Positions 44,351-52,849 of a stretch of DNA of 64,000 nucleotides are shown here, piece after piece. This DNA comes from CAZSAK01 sp964605155. Its GTDB lineage: Bacteria; Pseudomonadota; Gammaproteobacteria; SZUA-140. A program made the translations under genes and the position numbers. Below the pieces are notes generated by a model. That model was not told the DNA's origin, searched no databases, and saw nothing but the letters and a program-made list of their open reading frames with translations. Every line of letters begins with the position of its first letter. The first letter of the stretch is position 1. The stretch spans positions 1 through 64,000 of the forward strand of contig CAZSAK010000014.1 in NCBI GenBank assembly GCA_964605155.1, written 5' to 3'.

Positions 44351-44362
44351 ACAACCGGTTGT
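44351..44362. promoter_or_regulatory. Palindrome upstream of the MetH-reactivation-domain gene
   Basis: ACAACCGGTTGT is a perfect 12-base palindrome in the 281-base spacer before 44486. It could be an operator. The spacer was checked for a cobalamin riboswitch and for a SAM-type riboswitch, and neither was recognised. Confidence 0.3.
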
Positions 44363-44485
44363 GATTGCCACAAATCTTATCCTGCAGCATTTAACCGTCT
44401 GGTTAGTCGTCGATTGCAGATAACCCACTAAATTTTTGGGAATGGCGGCCTAACACGTTATGATGCTATATATCCATTTAGGATT

Positions 44486-45349
44486 ATGAACCAGAGTAAA
44501 CCCAGTAAAATGAATAGTGCAGATATGTCGGCCAATATAACCCACGAAAATCCCGTGCCGACACCCCCATTCTGGGGAAACAGATGCGTTGACCATATTC
44601 CCTTACGAGCAATCGTCCCCTATATCAACCGCACAACGTTGTATAAATTCCAATGGGGCTACAAGGCAGATGGCAAGGGTCAGGACGAATATCGGCAATG
44701 GGCCCGAACGGAGATAGATCCTGTATTTAATCGCCTGGTTACCGAGAGTGAAAACAAGGATATTCTGCGCGCACAGGCTGTATATGGATATTTTCCATGC
44801 CAATCGGAAGGCAATGATCTGATCATCTATCATGACACTGAGGCAAACAAGGAACGCTGCAGGTTTGAATTTCCGCGTCAAAGTAAGGGGCATCATCAGT
44901 CTATCGCCGATTTTTTCCGATCCGTCGACTCCGGTGAGGTGGACGTGGTTGCATTCCAACTGGTCACCGTGGGGCAACATGCCGCCGACCATGCGCGGGA
45001 ACTGTTTCAGCAGGACCGTTATCAGGAGTATCTGTACTGGCACGGATTGAACGTCGAGGCCACGGAGGGCCTGGCTGAATATATCCATAAGCGCATTCGT
45101 TCCGAGTTGGGATTCGGGCGTGAAGACTCGCGTACCATCAGCGACATGATCAAACAACGTTACCGTGGATCCCGCTATTCCTTTGGCTATCCTGCCTGTC
45201 CCAATCTGCATGACCAGACCAAGATACTTGACCTGCTCAATTCCGAAAGAATAAACGTGGTGATGGGAGAAGAAGATCAACTGTGGCCAGAAGAGAGCAC
45301 CAGCGCCATCGTAGTACACCATCCTGCCGCCAAGTATTTCAGTGCCTGA
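44486..45349 (+). CDS. Free-standing methionine synthase reactivation domain
   Basis: A 287-residue protein that matches the C-terminal AdoMet-binding activation domain of cobalamin methionine synthase MetH and nothing else of it. The AdoMet motif RxxxGYPACP occurs at Arg230-Gly234-Tyr235 (SRYSFGYPACPNLHDQ). Other family blocks are AEYIHKRIRSELGFGR near 197 and LWPEESTSAIVVHHPAAKYF at the end. In MetH this domain binds S-adenosylmethionine and, with flavodoxin, re-methylates oxidised cob(II)alamin. The methyltransferase, folate and cobalamin domains are not present, so the rest must be supplied by another protein, or the fold has a new role. The ATG is preceded by TAGGA. Confidence 0.87.
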   Translation: MNQSKPSKMNSADMSANITHENPVPTPPFWGNRCVDHIPLRAIVPYINRTTLYKFQWGYKADGKGQDEYRQWARTEIDPVFNRLVTESENKDILRAQAVYGYFPCQSEGNDLIIYHDTEANKERCRFEFPRQSKGHHQSIADFFRSVDSGEVDVVAFQLVTVGQHAADHARELFQQDRYQEYLYWHGLNVEATEGLAEYIHKRIRSELGFGREDSRTISDMIKQRYRGSRYSFGYPACPNLHDQTKILDLLNSERINVVMGEEDQLWPEESTSAIVVHHPAAKYFSA

Positions 45350-45380
45350 TCATGTCCCGTAGGGTATTCTTGCACTGCAG

Positions 45381-45902
45381 ATGAGATTTCTGTTGCAGCG
45401 TTTTTTGGATATCTGCCTGTTGCGCGCTGCACCACAGGATATACCTGCGTCCGGAGTGCTGCTGTTGCTGGCGCTGGTTGCTTACTGTGTTGCAGGATTG
45501 TCGTTGTCGCTGATCAATACCGATTTTTATAAGGCATTGATACTGGTTGCCGTGGACGTGCTGATATTGGCTGGTCTTATGTATATGCTGTTATGGATAC
45601 GGCTGCTGACGAACCGCTATCTGCAGACACTGACCGCTCTGGCAGGTTCCGGCGCTATACTCGAATTTGTTGCCTGGCCGGTGCTGTACTGGCAGCAGCT
45701 TTCCACGATTACAAACGGTCCGGGCTTATGGTTCGCCTCGTTGTTGCTATGGCTGTGGTTATTTTGGAACATCGCAGTGGTGGCCCATATCCTGCGCCAT
45801 ACCCTGTCCACCAATTTTTTCAATGGCGCATTGCTGTCGGTGTTGTATATGTTCGTATCCGTCAGTGTTATCAGAATCCTGTTCTATTCATCAGCAAGCT
45901 GA
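45381..45902 (+). CDS. Multispanning membrane protein of unknown function
   Basis: A 173-residue protein with about five hydrophobic helices (residues 24-45, 52-74, 85-105, 110-133, 146-166). It ends seven bases before mpl. I recognise no family; the size, helices and position recall small Yip1-like proteins but do not prove it. Coding character is good, and the neighbour suggests a shared message with mpl and ubiX, with no evident functional link. Confidence 0.7.
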   Translation: MRFLLQRFLDICLLRAAPQDIPASGVLLLLALVAYCVAGLSLSLINTDFYKALILVAVDVLILAGLMYMLLWIRLLTNRYLQTLTALAGSGAILEFVAWPVLYWQQLSTITNGPGLWFASLLLWLWLFWNIAVVAHILRHTLSTNFFNGALLSVLYMFVSVSVIRILFYSSAS

Positions 45903-45909
45903 GCAGCTC

Positions 45910-47289
45910 ATGCGTGTTCATATCCTGGGAATCTGCGGCACCTTTATGGGCGGCATCGCGATATTAGCCCGTCAATTGGGATTTGAGATAAGCGGGTCGG
46001 ATGCCAATATCTATCCACCGATGAGCGATCAACTTGCCGCACAGGGCATCGAACTATTCGAGGGATATGATACCGCGCATCTCGAATCTGTGCCTGACCT
46101 GGTTGTCGTCGGCAATGCCTTGTCACGTGGTAACCCGATGGTTGAAGAGGTCTTGAACAGGGGACTGCCCTATACATCGGGTCCGGCATTTCTGGCTGAG
46201 CATGTATTACAGGGCCGATGGGTGATAGCCGTGGCAGGTACCCATGGCAAGACAACCACTACCGCGATGCTGGCCTGGATACTCGACCATGCCGGGCTTG
46301 CTCCAGGATTCTTGATCGGTGGAGTGGCTCAGGATTTTACCACCTCCGCCCGTTTGGGCGATGCACCTTTCTTTATTGTGGAGGCGGATGAATATGATTC
46401 GGCGTTTTTTGACAAACGTTCCAAATTCATCCACTACCGACCGCGTACCCTTATCCTGAATAACCTGGAATTCGATCACGCGGATATATTCTCCGGTCTT
46501 GATGCCATTAAGCGACAGTTTCATCACCTGGTGCGCACCGTCCCGGGCAACGGGCTTATCATCCTGCCGTCAGGTGATCAGGTACTGCAGGATGTTATCG
46601 ATCAGGGTTGCTGGACACCACTGACATATTTCAACACTGAAGCAGGGGAAATGGGAGAAGCAACCTTGAGTTGCCGTAATGTCTCGACAACGGGAGAGGA
46701 ATTTGACGTTTATTTCGGTAAAGAGAACGCCGGCCGTGTGCGGTGGCCGTTCCTGGGTCAGCATAATATACATAATGCACTCGCCGCCATTGCCGCTGCC
46801 AGACATGCCGGAGTGCCAGCGCGTCAGGCAGTCCTGGCGTTACGTGAATTTCATGGTGTAAGGCGGCGTCTGGAAAAATACGCTAACATTGACGATATCA
46901 GTCTCTACGATGATTTCGCCCATCATCCCACAGCCATCGCGACGACCCTGCAGGGACTGCGTAACAAGGTCGGGGCGGCACGTATCATCGCTATACTCGA
47001 GCCGCGGTCCAATACCATGCGCATGGGTGTACATAAAGAGGCGCTGGCACCGTCCCTGCTGGAGGCGGACGAGGTTGTATTTTACCAGCCGGCGGATTTG
47101 AATTGGCAGATCAGGGATGAGATCACGGATCTGGGGCCAAAGGGATATGTGTATGACAGCATTGATGAGATCATCATGCATATCAAGACGCGTATCAGAT
47201 CGGGAGACCAGATACTCATCATGAGTAATGGCGCATTCGGAGGGTTGCATAAAAAATTGATCGATGTTCTGCAAAACAATGAGCAATGA
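45910..47289 (+). CDS. mpl: UDP-MurNAc:L-Ala-gamma-D-Glu-meso-DAP ligase
   Basis: Mpl attaches the recycled tripeptide L-Ala-gamma-D-Glu-meso-DAP to UDP-N-acetylmuramate and so returns cell-wall peptides to synthesis. The 459 residues (E. coli 457) show the N-terminal Rossmann motif HILGICGTFMGGIAILARQL, the ATP loop VAGTHGKTTTTAMLAW near residue 110, the EADEYDSAFFDKRSKF block near residue 160 and YDDFAHHPTAI near residue 335. The start ATG at 45910 begins MRVHILGICG; the much longer frame from 45667 overlaps the membrane-protein gene and is not coding. It overlaps ubiX by 11 bases. Confidence 0.96.
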   Translation: MRVHILGICGTFMGGIAILARQLGFEISGSDANIYPPMSDQLAAQGIELFEGYDTAHLESVPDLVVVGNALSRGNPMVEEVLNRGLPYTSGPAFLAEHVLQGRWVIAVAGTHGKTTTTAMLAWILDHAGLAPGFLIGGVAQDFTTSARLGDAPFFIVEADEYDSAFFDKRSKFIHYRPRTLILNNLEFDHADIFSGLDAIKRQFHHLVRTVPGNGLIILPSGDQVLQDVIDQGCWTPLTYFNTEAGEMGEATLSCRNVSTTGEEFDVYFGKENAGRVRWPFLGQHNIHNALAAIAAARHAGVPARQAVLALREFHGVRRRLEKYANIDDISLYDDFAHHPTAIATTLQGLRNKVGAARIIAILEPRSNTMRMGVHKEALAPSLLEADEVVFYQPADLNWQIRDEITDLGPKGYVYDSIDEIIMHIKTRIRSGDQILIMSNGAFGGLHKKLIDVLQNNEQ

Positions 47290-47893
47290 ATCGATTACCC
47301 TGGCGATGACCGGTGCGTCCGGTGCGATCTACGGCCTGAGGCTGCTGGAGTGTCTGCTCAATGCCGGTCAGCAGGTAAGGCTGCTGGTGTCGGCGCCGGC
47401 TCACATTGTCATCGCGATGGAAACGGATCTGAAAATCCCCGCTGCTCCCAGGGAGATGCAGAATTTTTTTGATAAACATTTTGACTCCTACATCGGCCAA
47501 TTACAGGTATACGGCAAGGAGCAGTGGACCGCCCCCGTGGCGAGTGGCTCAGCCGTGTCTCGGGCAATGGTGGTCTGTCCCTGTACCAGTGGAACGTTGG
47601 CGGCGATTGCATGTGGTACCAGCGATAATCTGCTGGAACGTGCCGCCGATGTGGTGATAAAAGAGCAGCGCCGCCTGATTCTGGTACCACGTGAAATGCC
47701 GTTATCGGCCATTCATCTCGAACATATGTTGAAGTTATCCCGACTGGGGGTGGTGATCATGCCTGCAAGTCCCGGTTTTTATCATCGGCCAGCTGCAATC
47801 AATGATCTGGTGGATTTTGTGGTCGCGCGCATCCTTGATCACCTGGATATCTCACATGATCTGGTGCCTCGTTGGGGGACGTCGCCCAAATGA
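47279..47893 (+). CDS. ubiX: Flavin prenyltransferase UbiX
   Basis: UbiX joins dimethylallyl phosphate to FMN to make the prenylated flavin cofactor of the decarboxylase UbiD, which acts in ubiquinone synthesis. The 204 residues contain ITLAMTGASGAIYGLRLLE at the N-terminus and FMN/substrate motifs GSAVSRAMVVCPCTSGTLAAI near residue 92 and VPREMPLSAIHLEHMLKLS near residue 142. The ATG at 47279 lies inside the end of mpl, so translation is coupled. The ubiquinone link with ubiH and ubiI elsewhere in the window is functional, not positional. Confidence 0.95.
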   Translation: MSNESITLAMTGASGAIYGLRLLECLLNAGQQVRLLVSAPAHIVIAMETDLKIPAAPREMQNFFDKHFDSYIGQLQVYGKEQWTAPVASGSAVSRAMVVCPCTSGTLAAIACGTSDNLLERAADVVIKEQRRLILVPREMPLSAIHLEHMLKLSRLGVVIMPASPGFYHRPAAINDLVDFVVARILDHLDISHDLVPRWGTSPK

Positions 47894-47975
47894 TTGAGTT
47901 GCCAGAACTCTGGATAGTATGACGTCATCTGTATCATGCAGCACGCTGCAGTGCTAATACTTCATGGCGCATACG

Positions 47976-47992
47976 ACGTACATTTTGTACGT
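47976..47992 (+). other. Small hairpin downstream of ubiX
   Basis: ACGTACA-TTT-TGTACGT forms a perfect seven-base stem. It lies 83 bases after the ubiX stop and before the CBS gene. There is no T-tract, so it may be a weak terminator, an attenuator or an operator. Confidence 0.3.
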
Positions 47993-48078
47993 TGTTTATC
48001 AGGCATGGTGTATGCTAGCTTTTTGGAGTGCAAATACGCCATGGTTTATGGTAGATAAATTGAATATGAGTATATCAA

Positions 48079-48537
48079 ATGTCAATTGGTGAGATCTGTA
48101 ATCGTGAAGTAATCGTTATCGAACAGTACAGTACCATCATGGAGGCGGCCAAGCTGATGCGCGAGCACCATGTAGGTACCCTGGTGGCTGTCGAAAAGAT
48201 TGCACCAGCAGACAAGATGATCCCGGCCGGGATTCTCACCGACAGGGATATTGTGATCGAGGTGATTGCGGAAGAGGTGGCGTTCGACGCCGTGACGATC
48301 CGCGATGTGATGAGCAATGAGCTGGTGACTGCTAGGGAATCCGACGGGATCTGGGATACCATGCAACGCATGCGTGCACAGGGTATAAGGCGCGTCCCGG
48401 TCGTAAGTGATGTCGCCGGTACCCTGGTCGGTATCCTCGCCATCGACGATATGCTGGAACTGCTGGCTGAGGAACTCTTGGATCTGGCAAAACTAATCAG
48501 GCGTGAGCATCAGCACGAAGAGAAGAAGCGGGACTAG
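48079..48537 (+). CDS. CBS-domain-pair protein
   Basis: A 152-residue cytoplasmic protein made of one tandem CBS pair (residues 1-65 and 72-130: TIMEAAKLMREHHVGTLVAV, GILTDRDIVIEVIAEE, then RAQGIRRVPVVSDVAGTLVG). A charged C-terminal helix (LLDLAKLIRREHQHEEKKRD) follows. Such stand-alone pairs bind adenine nucleotides and act as energy or redox sensors on partner proteins. The partner is unknown. Own promoter likely in the 185-base spacer. Confidence 0.9.
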   Translation: MSIGEICNREVIVIEQYSTIMEAAKLMREHHVGTLVAVEKIAPADKMIPAGILTDRDIVIEVIAEEVAFDAVTIRDVMSNELVTARESDGIWDTMQRMRAQGIRRVPVVSDVAGTLVGILAIDDMLELLAEELLDLAKLIRREHQHEEKKRD

Positions 48538-48674
48538 GAGTTTTCCCTATCGCTCGATAGATGTCTTCAGTGTACCTTCTTTTTCAGGATACTGGGTGCA
48601 TTTACGGTTTGCGGGTCTTGCACAATCGATGAATGTCGATCGATGCTTTTACCGCACATCGGCACAATGATGGA

Positions 48675-49373
48675 TCATCCCGTTTTTTTGATATGCAGAC
48701 CGCATTCCTTGGATTCGGGATTTTCCCACCACCAGCGGCCTGCGCGAATGTCTTCGCCTATGGCGATAGCGCGTGTACACGGTGCACAGCCGATACTGGG
48801 ATAGTTTTGATCATGCAGGGCGTTGTATGGAACTTTGAAGTGGCGAATATAATTCCATACGTCTTGGTGGGTCCACTCCGTAAGGGGATTGAATTTCTGT
48901 AACTGGTTGCCTTCATCCCACTCCGAGACCGGCAGTGATTCACGTGTCGGTGATTGCTCCCTGCGCAAACCTGTAATCCATGCCTTTTTGCCCTTAAGCG
49001 CCCGCTGCAAGGGTTGTACCTTGCGTATAAAACAACAGCGCTTGCGTAGATCAACGCTTTCATAAAAGCCATTAGGTCCGTGGGTGCGGATATACTCTTC
49101 CACCGCCTCATGATCGGGAAAGTAAACTTTGAATTGAATGTCATAGTGCTCCATTGCCTGTTGCATGAGCTGGTAGGTTTCAGCCGGGAGCCGGCCTGTA
49201 TCGAGGCTGAATATCTCGATTTCGGGCACAGCCTTGCAGATCAGGTCGGTCAGCACCATGTCTTCAGCGCCAAAACTGTTTGCAAAGGCGGCCGGCGAAT
49301 GTGTTGCCGTTATCTCTTTTAATATTTCCCGGCTTGATTCAATGCGCCGTTCAAGTTGTATATTCAGTATCAC
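48675..49373 (-). CDS. cysH: Assimilatory adenylyl-sulfate reductase
   Basis: This enzyme reduces APS to sulfite and AMP in sulfate assimilation. It has the iron-sulfur signature of APS-type reductases, a Cys-Cys pair in LRKRCCFIRKVQP near residue 110 and CAPC in YPSIGCAPCTRAI near residue 195, which ligate a [4Fe-4S] cluster. PAPS-specific forms lack these. The catalytic Cys is in ECGLHIKK at the end. The start at GTG 49373 follows GGAGAGA at good spacing; the longer frame from TTG 49391 adds six residues. It lies 72 bases after the sulfite reductase gene on the same strand, the next step of the pathway. Confidence 0.94.
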   Translation of the reverse strand: MILNIQLERRIESSREILKEITATHSPAAFANSFGAEDMVLTDLICKAVPEIEIFSLDTGRLPAETYQLMQQAMEHYDIQFKVYFPDHEAVEEYIRTHGPNGFYESVDLRKRCCFIRKVQPLQRALKGKKAWITGLRREQSPTRESLPVSEWDEGNQLQKFNPLTEWTHQDVWNYIRHFKVPYNALHDQNYPSIGCAPCTRAIAIGEDIRAGRWWWENPESKECGLHIKKTG

Positions 49374-49445
49374 CTTTAAATCTCTCCACAATGGTTACAT
49401 TGCCTGAGATTCAGATCTGTACCACAAAGATATCTTCGTGACGAC

Positions 49446-51740
49446 TCAGCCAGCCTTGCGCACCCTGATAAGTGTTTTGGAACCGTTATCTTCCCTTGCC
49501 AGGATATAATGTCCATCGCTTTCCAGGCTGGTTGATACCTGTTTTGCAGGATCGCCCGCCATGAACAGGAAGGTGATGATCTCGCCTTCGTTGAATCTTC
49601 GCAGCTCACTGCGGGCCTTGATATAGTGCAGCGGACAGCCATAGGAAGTCAGATCGATGACGTCCGCGTTATGCTCACTGCTACCCGAGGCAGTCGATAC
49701 TGCCGGGATAGAGGCGCTTAAATCGAGCTGTTTATCGATACCCTGACAGACCTCGGCTGCTTCGACTGTCCACATATCCATATCATTGGCAAGCCGGTTA
49801 AAGGCATCGTTGGTAAATATTTCCTTCAATTGCGACAGGGTTGTGGCAAAATCATCCAGCCTCCGGCCGAGATCCGCATGATCGGGGAGTGATTGTGTAA
49901 TTTGATCGGCGATCACGTGCAGATTATTTTCGGGTTTTAGACCACCGAGGAAGGATAATGATTGGCCAACCCGGCGTCCAACCTCTTCGGCGCACTCGAT
50001 GGCCTCAGGGTGTTTGCGTTGTAACGCAAAAGCATTGCGGTAATTGCGCTCATTGGCCGCCTCTGCGAAATTTGCTGCAACTGTCTCCTGCGCTGCGCCC
50101 GCACATTCACCACCACCCAATTGCAAGACCTTGAAGGCGGATTCATCACCATGGTCATGCAGTACTTCATTGATTTCTTCGGCGCTCACCTCGGTCAAGT
50201 CGGTGACCAACTCGTCGAAATATTCCTTACCCTTGTTTCTGCTCCATTGAAAGAATGATTCACCATTTCGGTTGTCGGCGTACGCCTGCTGGATGCGTGC
50301 CACGGCGATTTCGATGCGCGCTGCGGGAATAGTGGCACTCTTCATGCCTATGCCTCCGCCGCCACGGCCATCGCCACCGATATACAATTGATAATGGGGT
50401 ACCAGCTTGCCGTGCAGGCGCCTGCCTTCACCATAGATTCCTATGTCACCTGTTTCAGGTTGCGCACAGCCGTTATGGCAACCGCTGGCACGGATACGCA
50501 GGTCGCTGGCACTACCATTTAATTTCGCGCCTATGATCTTGGACGAGGTAATACCCAGACGGCAGGTCGACGTTCCGGGGCATGCAACAACATCATCGCC
50601 CGGCTGTGGTTCACCCAGGTGTAGTTTATTCAATGCATCACGTATGAGAGGGACACGCTCCGAGGGGACATTCGCCAGCATCAGATTCTGATCCTGAGTC
50701 GTGCGGACGTCATCGAGGGACTCGTCACGCATAATGGTGGCAATACCCCTGAGTTGCGCTGCATTGATATCACCGATCGGGATACTGATCGGGAAAATAT
50801 TGAGCCCTTCCTGTTTCTGCGGAAATATACTCCGTGGTGCGCCCGGACCACAAAGATTGCCTCCCGGTGCCCCCTCGCTCCATTCACCCTTTGGATAATC
50901 GATTTCCGCCAGCGCAGGCTGGGTACGGGCATATTCCTCTCGATATTTCTCAATAAATCCATCTGCCCCAAAACGGTCTACTAGAAACTTGATACGGGAT
51001 TTGGCGCGCTTCTTCCGGTCCGAATAGCGGTTATGTAGCGTAATGATCGCCTCCATACTCGCCAGCAGGTTTTTCTCTTCGATGAACTCCTCCACTACGA
51101 TTGCGTGGCGGGGTTTGTGGCCCAGGCCGCCTCCGGCCATGATCTTGAAGCCGAATTCACCGCCTTTTCTGACTGCCACGACCGCCAGATCATGCATCAG
51201 TCCCTGGGCGCAATCGGCCTCGCATGCAGAAAAACTGATCTTGAATTTACGCGGTAGATGCTGGGTCAGTGGATGCCGCATGAAATGTGCCACCGCGCCA
51301 TCAACATGGTTCGTAATATCAACATGTTCATGGGGGCAGACGCTGGCGAGTGGACAGCAGCTGACGTTGCGCACGGTATTGTTGCAGGCTTCGCGTGTGG
51401 TCAGACCGGCCTTGGCAAGATCCTTCAACGCTGCGGCAGTCTTTTCCAACGGCACATGATGCAGCTGGATATCCTGTCGGGTGGTAATGTGAGCGACATC
51501 ATGTTGTGAATAGCGCTCAAGAACATCAGCAACAGCATCCAGTTGAGCAGGATTGAATATGCCGCCGGGTATCTTTACCCGGATCATATTTACGCCTTCC
51601 TGTCTCTGGCCGTATACGCCTTGCTGTAGGCGAATCGACTGGAATCGTTCGGCATCGGTCTGCTTGGTCAGAAACGAATTGACCGCATCCTCATAACGAT
51701 CGATTTCTTCGAAATTCACCAATGTTTGCGTGTTATTCAT
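49446..51740 (-). CDS. Siroheme nitrite/sulfite reductase fused to a C-terminal TusA-like domain
   Basis: A 764-residue siroheme/[4Fe-4S] reductase, expected to reduce sulfite to sulfide after APS reductase. The first half holds ITTRQDIQLHHV near residue 85, Cys129-X5-Cys135 and Cys173-X3-Cys177. The second half holds Cys387-X5-Cys393 (CPGTSTC) and Cys421-X3-Cys425 (CHNGC). Cluster cysteines are thus complete in both halves. Residues 500-690 are a region I do not recognise. Residues 694-764 are a TusA-like sulfur-carrier domain with Cys702 in YGCPLHYIKARSEL. The ATG at 51740 follows GGAG; six upstream residues are possible. The order is this gene, then cysH, with a TSUP permease upstream on the same strand. 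Confidence 0.88.
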   Translation of the reverse strand: MNNTQTLVNFEEIDRYEDAVNSFLTKQTDAERFQSIRLQQGVYGQRQEGVNMIRVKIPGGIFNPAQLDAVADVLERYSQHDVAHITTRQDIQLHHVPLEKTAAALKDLAKAGLTTREACNNTVRNVSCCPLASVCPHEHVDITNHVDGAVAHFMRHPLTQHLPRKFKISFSACEADCAQGLMHDLAVVAVRKGGEFGFKIMAGGGLGHKPRHAIVVEEFIEEKNLLASMEAIITLHNRYSDRKKRAKSRIKFLVDRFGADGFIEKYREEYARTQPALAEIDYPKGEWSEGAPGGNLCGPGAPRSIFPQKQEGLNIFPISIPIGDINAAQLRGIATIMRDESLDDVRTTQDQNLMLANVPSERVPLIRDALNKLHLGEPQPGDDVVACPGTSTCRLGITSSKIIGAKLNGSASDLRIRASGCHNGCAQPETGDIGIYGEGRRLHGKLVPHYQLYIGGDGRGGGGIGMKSATIPAARIEIAVARIQQAYADNRNGESFFQWSRNKGKEYFDELVTDLTEVSAEEINEVLHDHGDESAFKVLQLGGGECAGAAQETVAANFAEAANERNYRNAFALQRKHPEAIECAEEVGRRVGQSLSFLGGLKPENNLHVIADQITQSLPDHADLGRRLDDFATTLSQLKEIFTNDAFNRLANDMDMWTVEAAEVCQGIDKQLDLSASIPAVSTASGSSEHNADVIDLTSYGCPLHYIKARSELRRFNEGEIITFLFMAGDPAKQVSTSLESDGHYILAREDNGSKTLIRVRKAG

Positions 51741-51825
51741 ACTTACGTCTCCTGCCATCAGATAGTAATCATCTCGGCTTGTTCTGCCATTTTGTTAGGT
51801 TAGGGTTTTTCGACCAGCTTGAAGT

Positions 51826-52611
51826 TCATCCATTCACGAAAATAAATTTGGCACCGATTAACATCAGCATACTTGCAAGGACAGGTTGCATGATCTTTTC
51901 AGGAATCCTGGTGCTCATGTGGCTGCCAAGGTAGATGCCCGGCAATGAGCCGAGCAACAGGCCGCCGAGCAACGCAAGGTCAACCGTCCCAATCTGTAAG
52001 TGACCAAAACCGGCGATCGCGGTCAGGGGGACTGCGTGGGCCAGATCGGTACCGATTATCTTTCTCGTTGGTATCGACGGATAAAGAAATAATAACATGG
52101 CCGCTCCCAGGGCGCCTGCCCCGATCGAGGAGATTGGGACCAGAATTCCCAGCAAAATCCCAGATATAACCGTAACCGGACCGCGTAATGACCTCCAGTT
52201 GGGGGTCGCTTTTTTGATCTGGTTACCAAAGCGTTTCATCGACCGCTTGAACAACAATGACAGCGATGTCAGGATCAGTGCTACGCCCAGTCCACCGGTA
52301 ACCAGGGTTTCCACATGGATTTCAGCTGCGTTAAAACGTCCCAGCACATAGACGGTGATGATGGCGGTAGGCAGACTTCCGGTTGCCAGTAAACCGACAA
52401 TCTTCCAGTGGATGTTGTTGCGGCGGGAATGTGCCCAGATACCGCCACACTTGGTGATGGCGGCAAACAGCAGGTCCGTGCCTACCGCAACAATAGGTGA
52501 TACCTGAAACAGGAAGATCAGTATCGGGGTCATGAGCGACCCCCCGCCGACACCGGTCAGCCCAACGAGGGTGCCTACACCGAAACCCGTCAGGGTAATC
52601 GCCCAATCCAT
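51826..52611 (-). CDS. TauE/SafE (TSUP) family sulfite/sulfonate permease
   Basis: A 261-residue inner-membrane protein with about eight hydrophobic helices. It carries the family repeat GVGTLVGLTGVGGGSLMTPI near the N-terminus and its second copy ISSIGAGALGAAMLLFLYPS near residue 160. TSUP proteins move sulfite, sulfoacetate or other organosulfur anions out of or into the cell. GGAG stands five bases before the ATG. It lies upstream of the sulfite reductase (85-base gap), which suggests it handles sulfite or sulfate in the same pathway. Confidence 0.9.
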   Translation of the reverse strand: MDWAITLTGFGVGTLVGLTGVGGGSLMTPILIFLFQVSPIVAVGTDLLFAAITKCGGIWAHSRRNNIHWKIVGLLATGSLPTAIITVYVLGRFNAAEIHVETLVTGGLGVALILTSLSLLFKRSMKRFGNQIKKATPNWRSLRGPVTVISGILLGILVPISSIGAGALGAAMLLFLYPSIPTRKIIGTDLAHAVPLTAIAGFGHLQIGTVDLALLGGLLLGSLPGIYLGSHMSTRIPEKIMQPVLASMLMLIGAKFIFVNG

Positions 52612-52849
52612 ATATCTCCGCCTTTAGTTTTTTTATTGTGCCGTTGATAGCTCAAATACTGTATCTCTACGGGGCTTCGGTCTATGGAAGTTTCCACCAT
52701 CCAGCCCGTTTTGCGCCACTCAATTATCGCTCGATAGGGCGCAGATACGAGACGCTTGCATGGTCGACACTATAACAATAATTTAATATTATGAATAATA
52801 ATGATAAGTGATAATTATATAATTTAATGATATAAGGTTGAGAATCAAG
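52612..52849. promoter_or_regulatory. AT-rich divergent promoter region of the cys cluster and cysB
   Basis: The 238 bases between the TSUP gene (leftward) and cysB (rightward) are strikingly rich in A and T from about 52760 to 52849, with many TAAT/ATTA words. It should contain the promoters of both units and probably CysB-binding sites. No single promoter could be fixed by eye. Confidence 0.45.

Noticed and set aside
44205..44485. Cobalamin or SAM riboswitch before the MetH-domain gene
   Set aside because: A GCCAC-like word is present, but the surrounding conserved boxes are missing.
44603..45322. Long minus-strand frame of 239 codons
   Set aside because: It is antisense to the MetH reactivation domain, whose AdoMet motif and end blocks are unmistakable.
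45667..45909. Upstream extension of mpl
   Set aside because: It overlaps the membrane-protein gene and the residues are unlike Mpl, whose family N-terminus starts at 45910.
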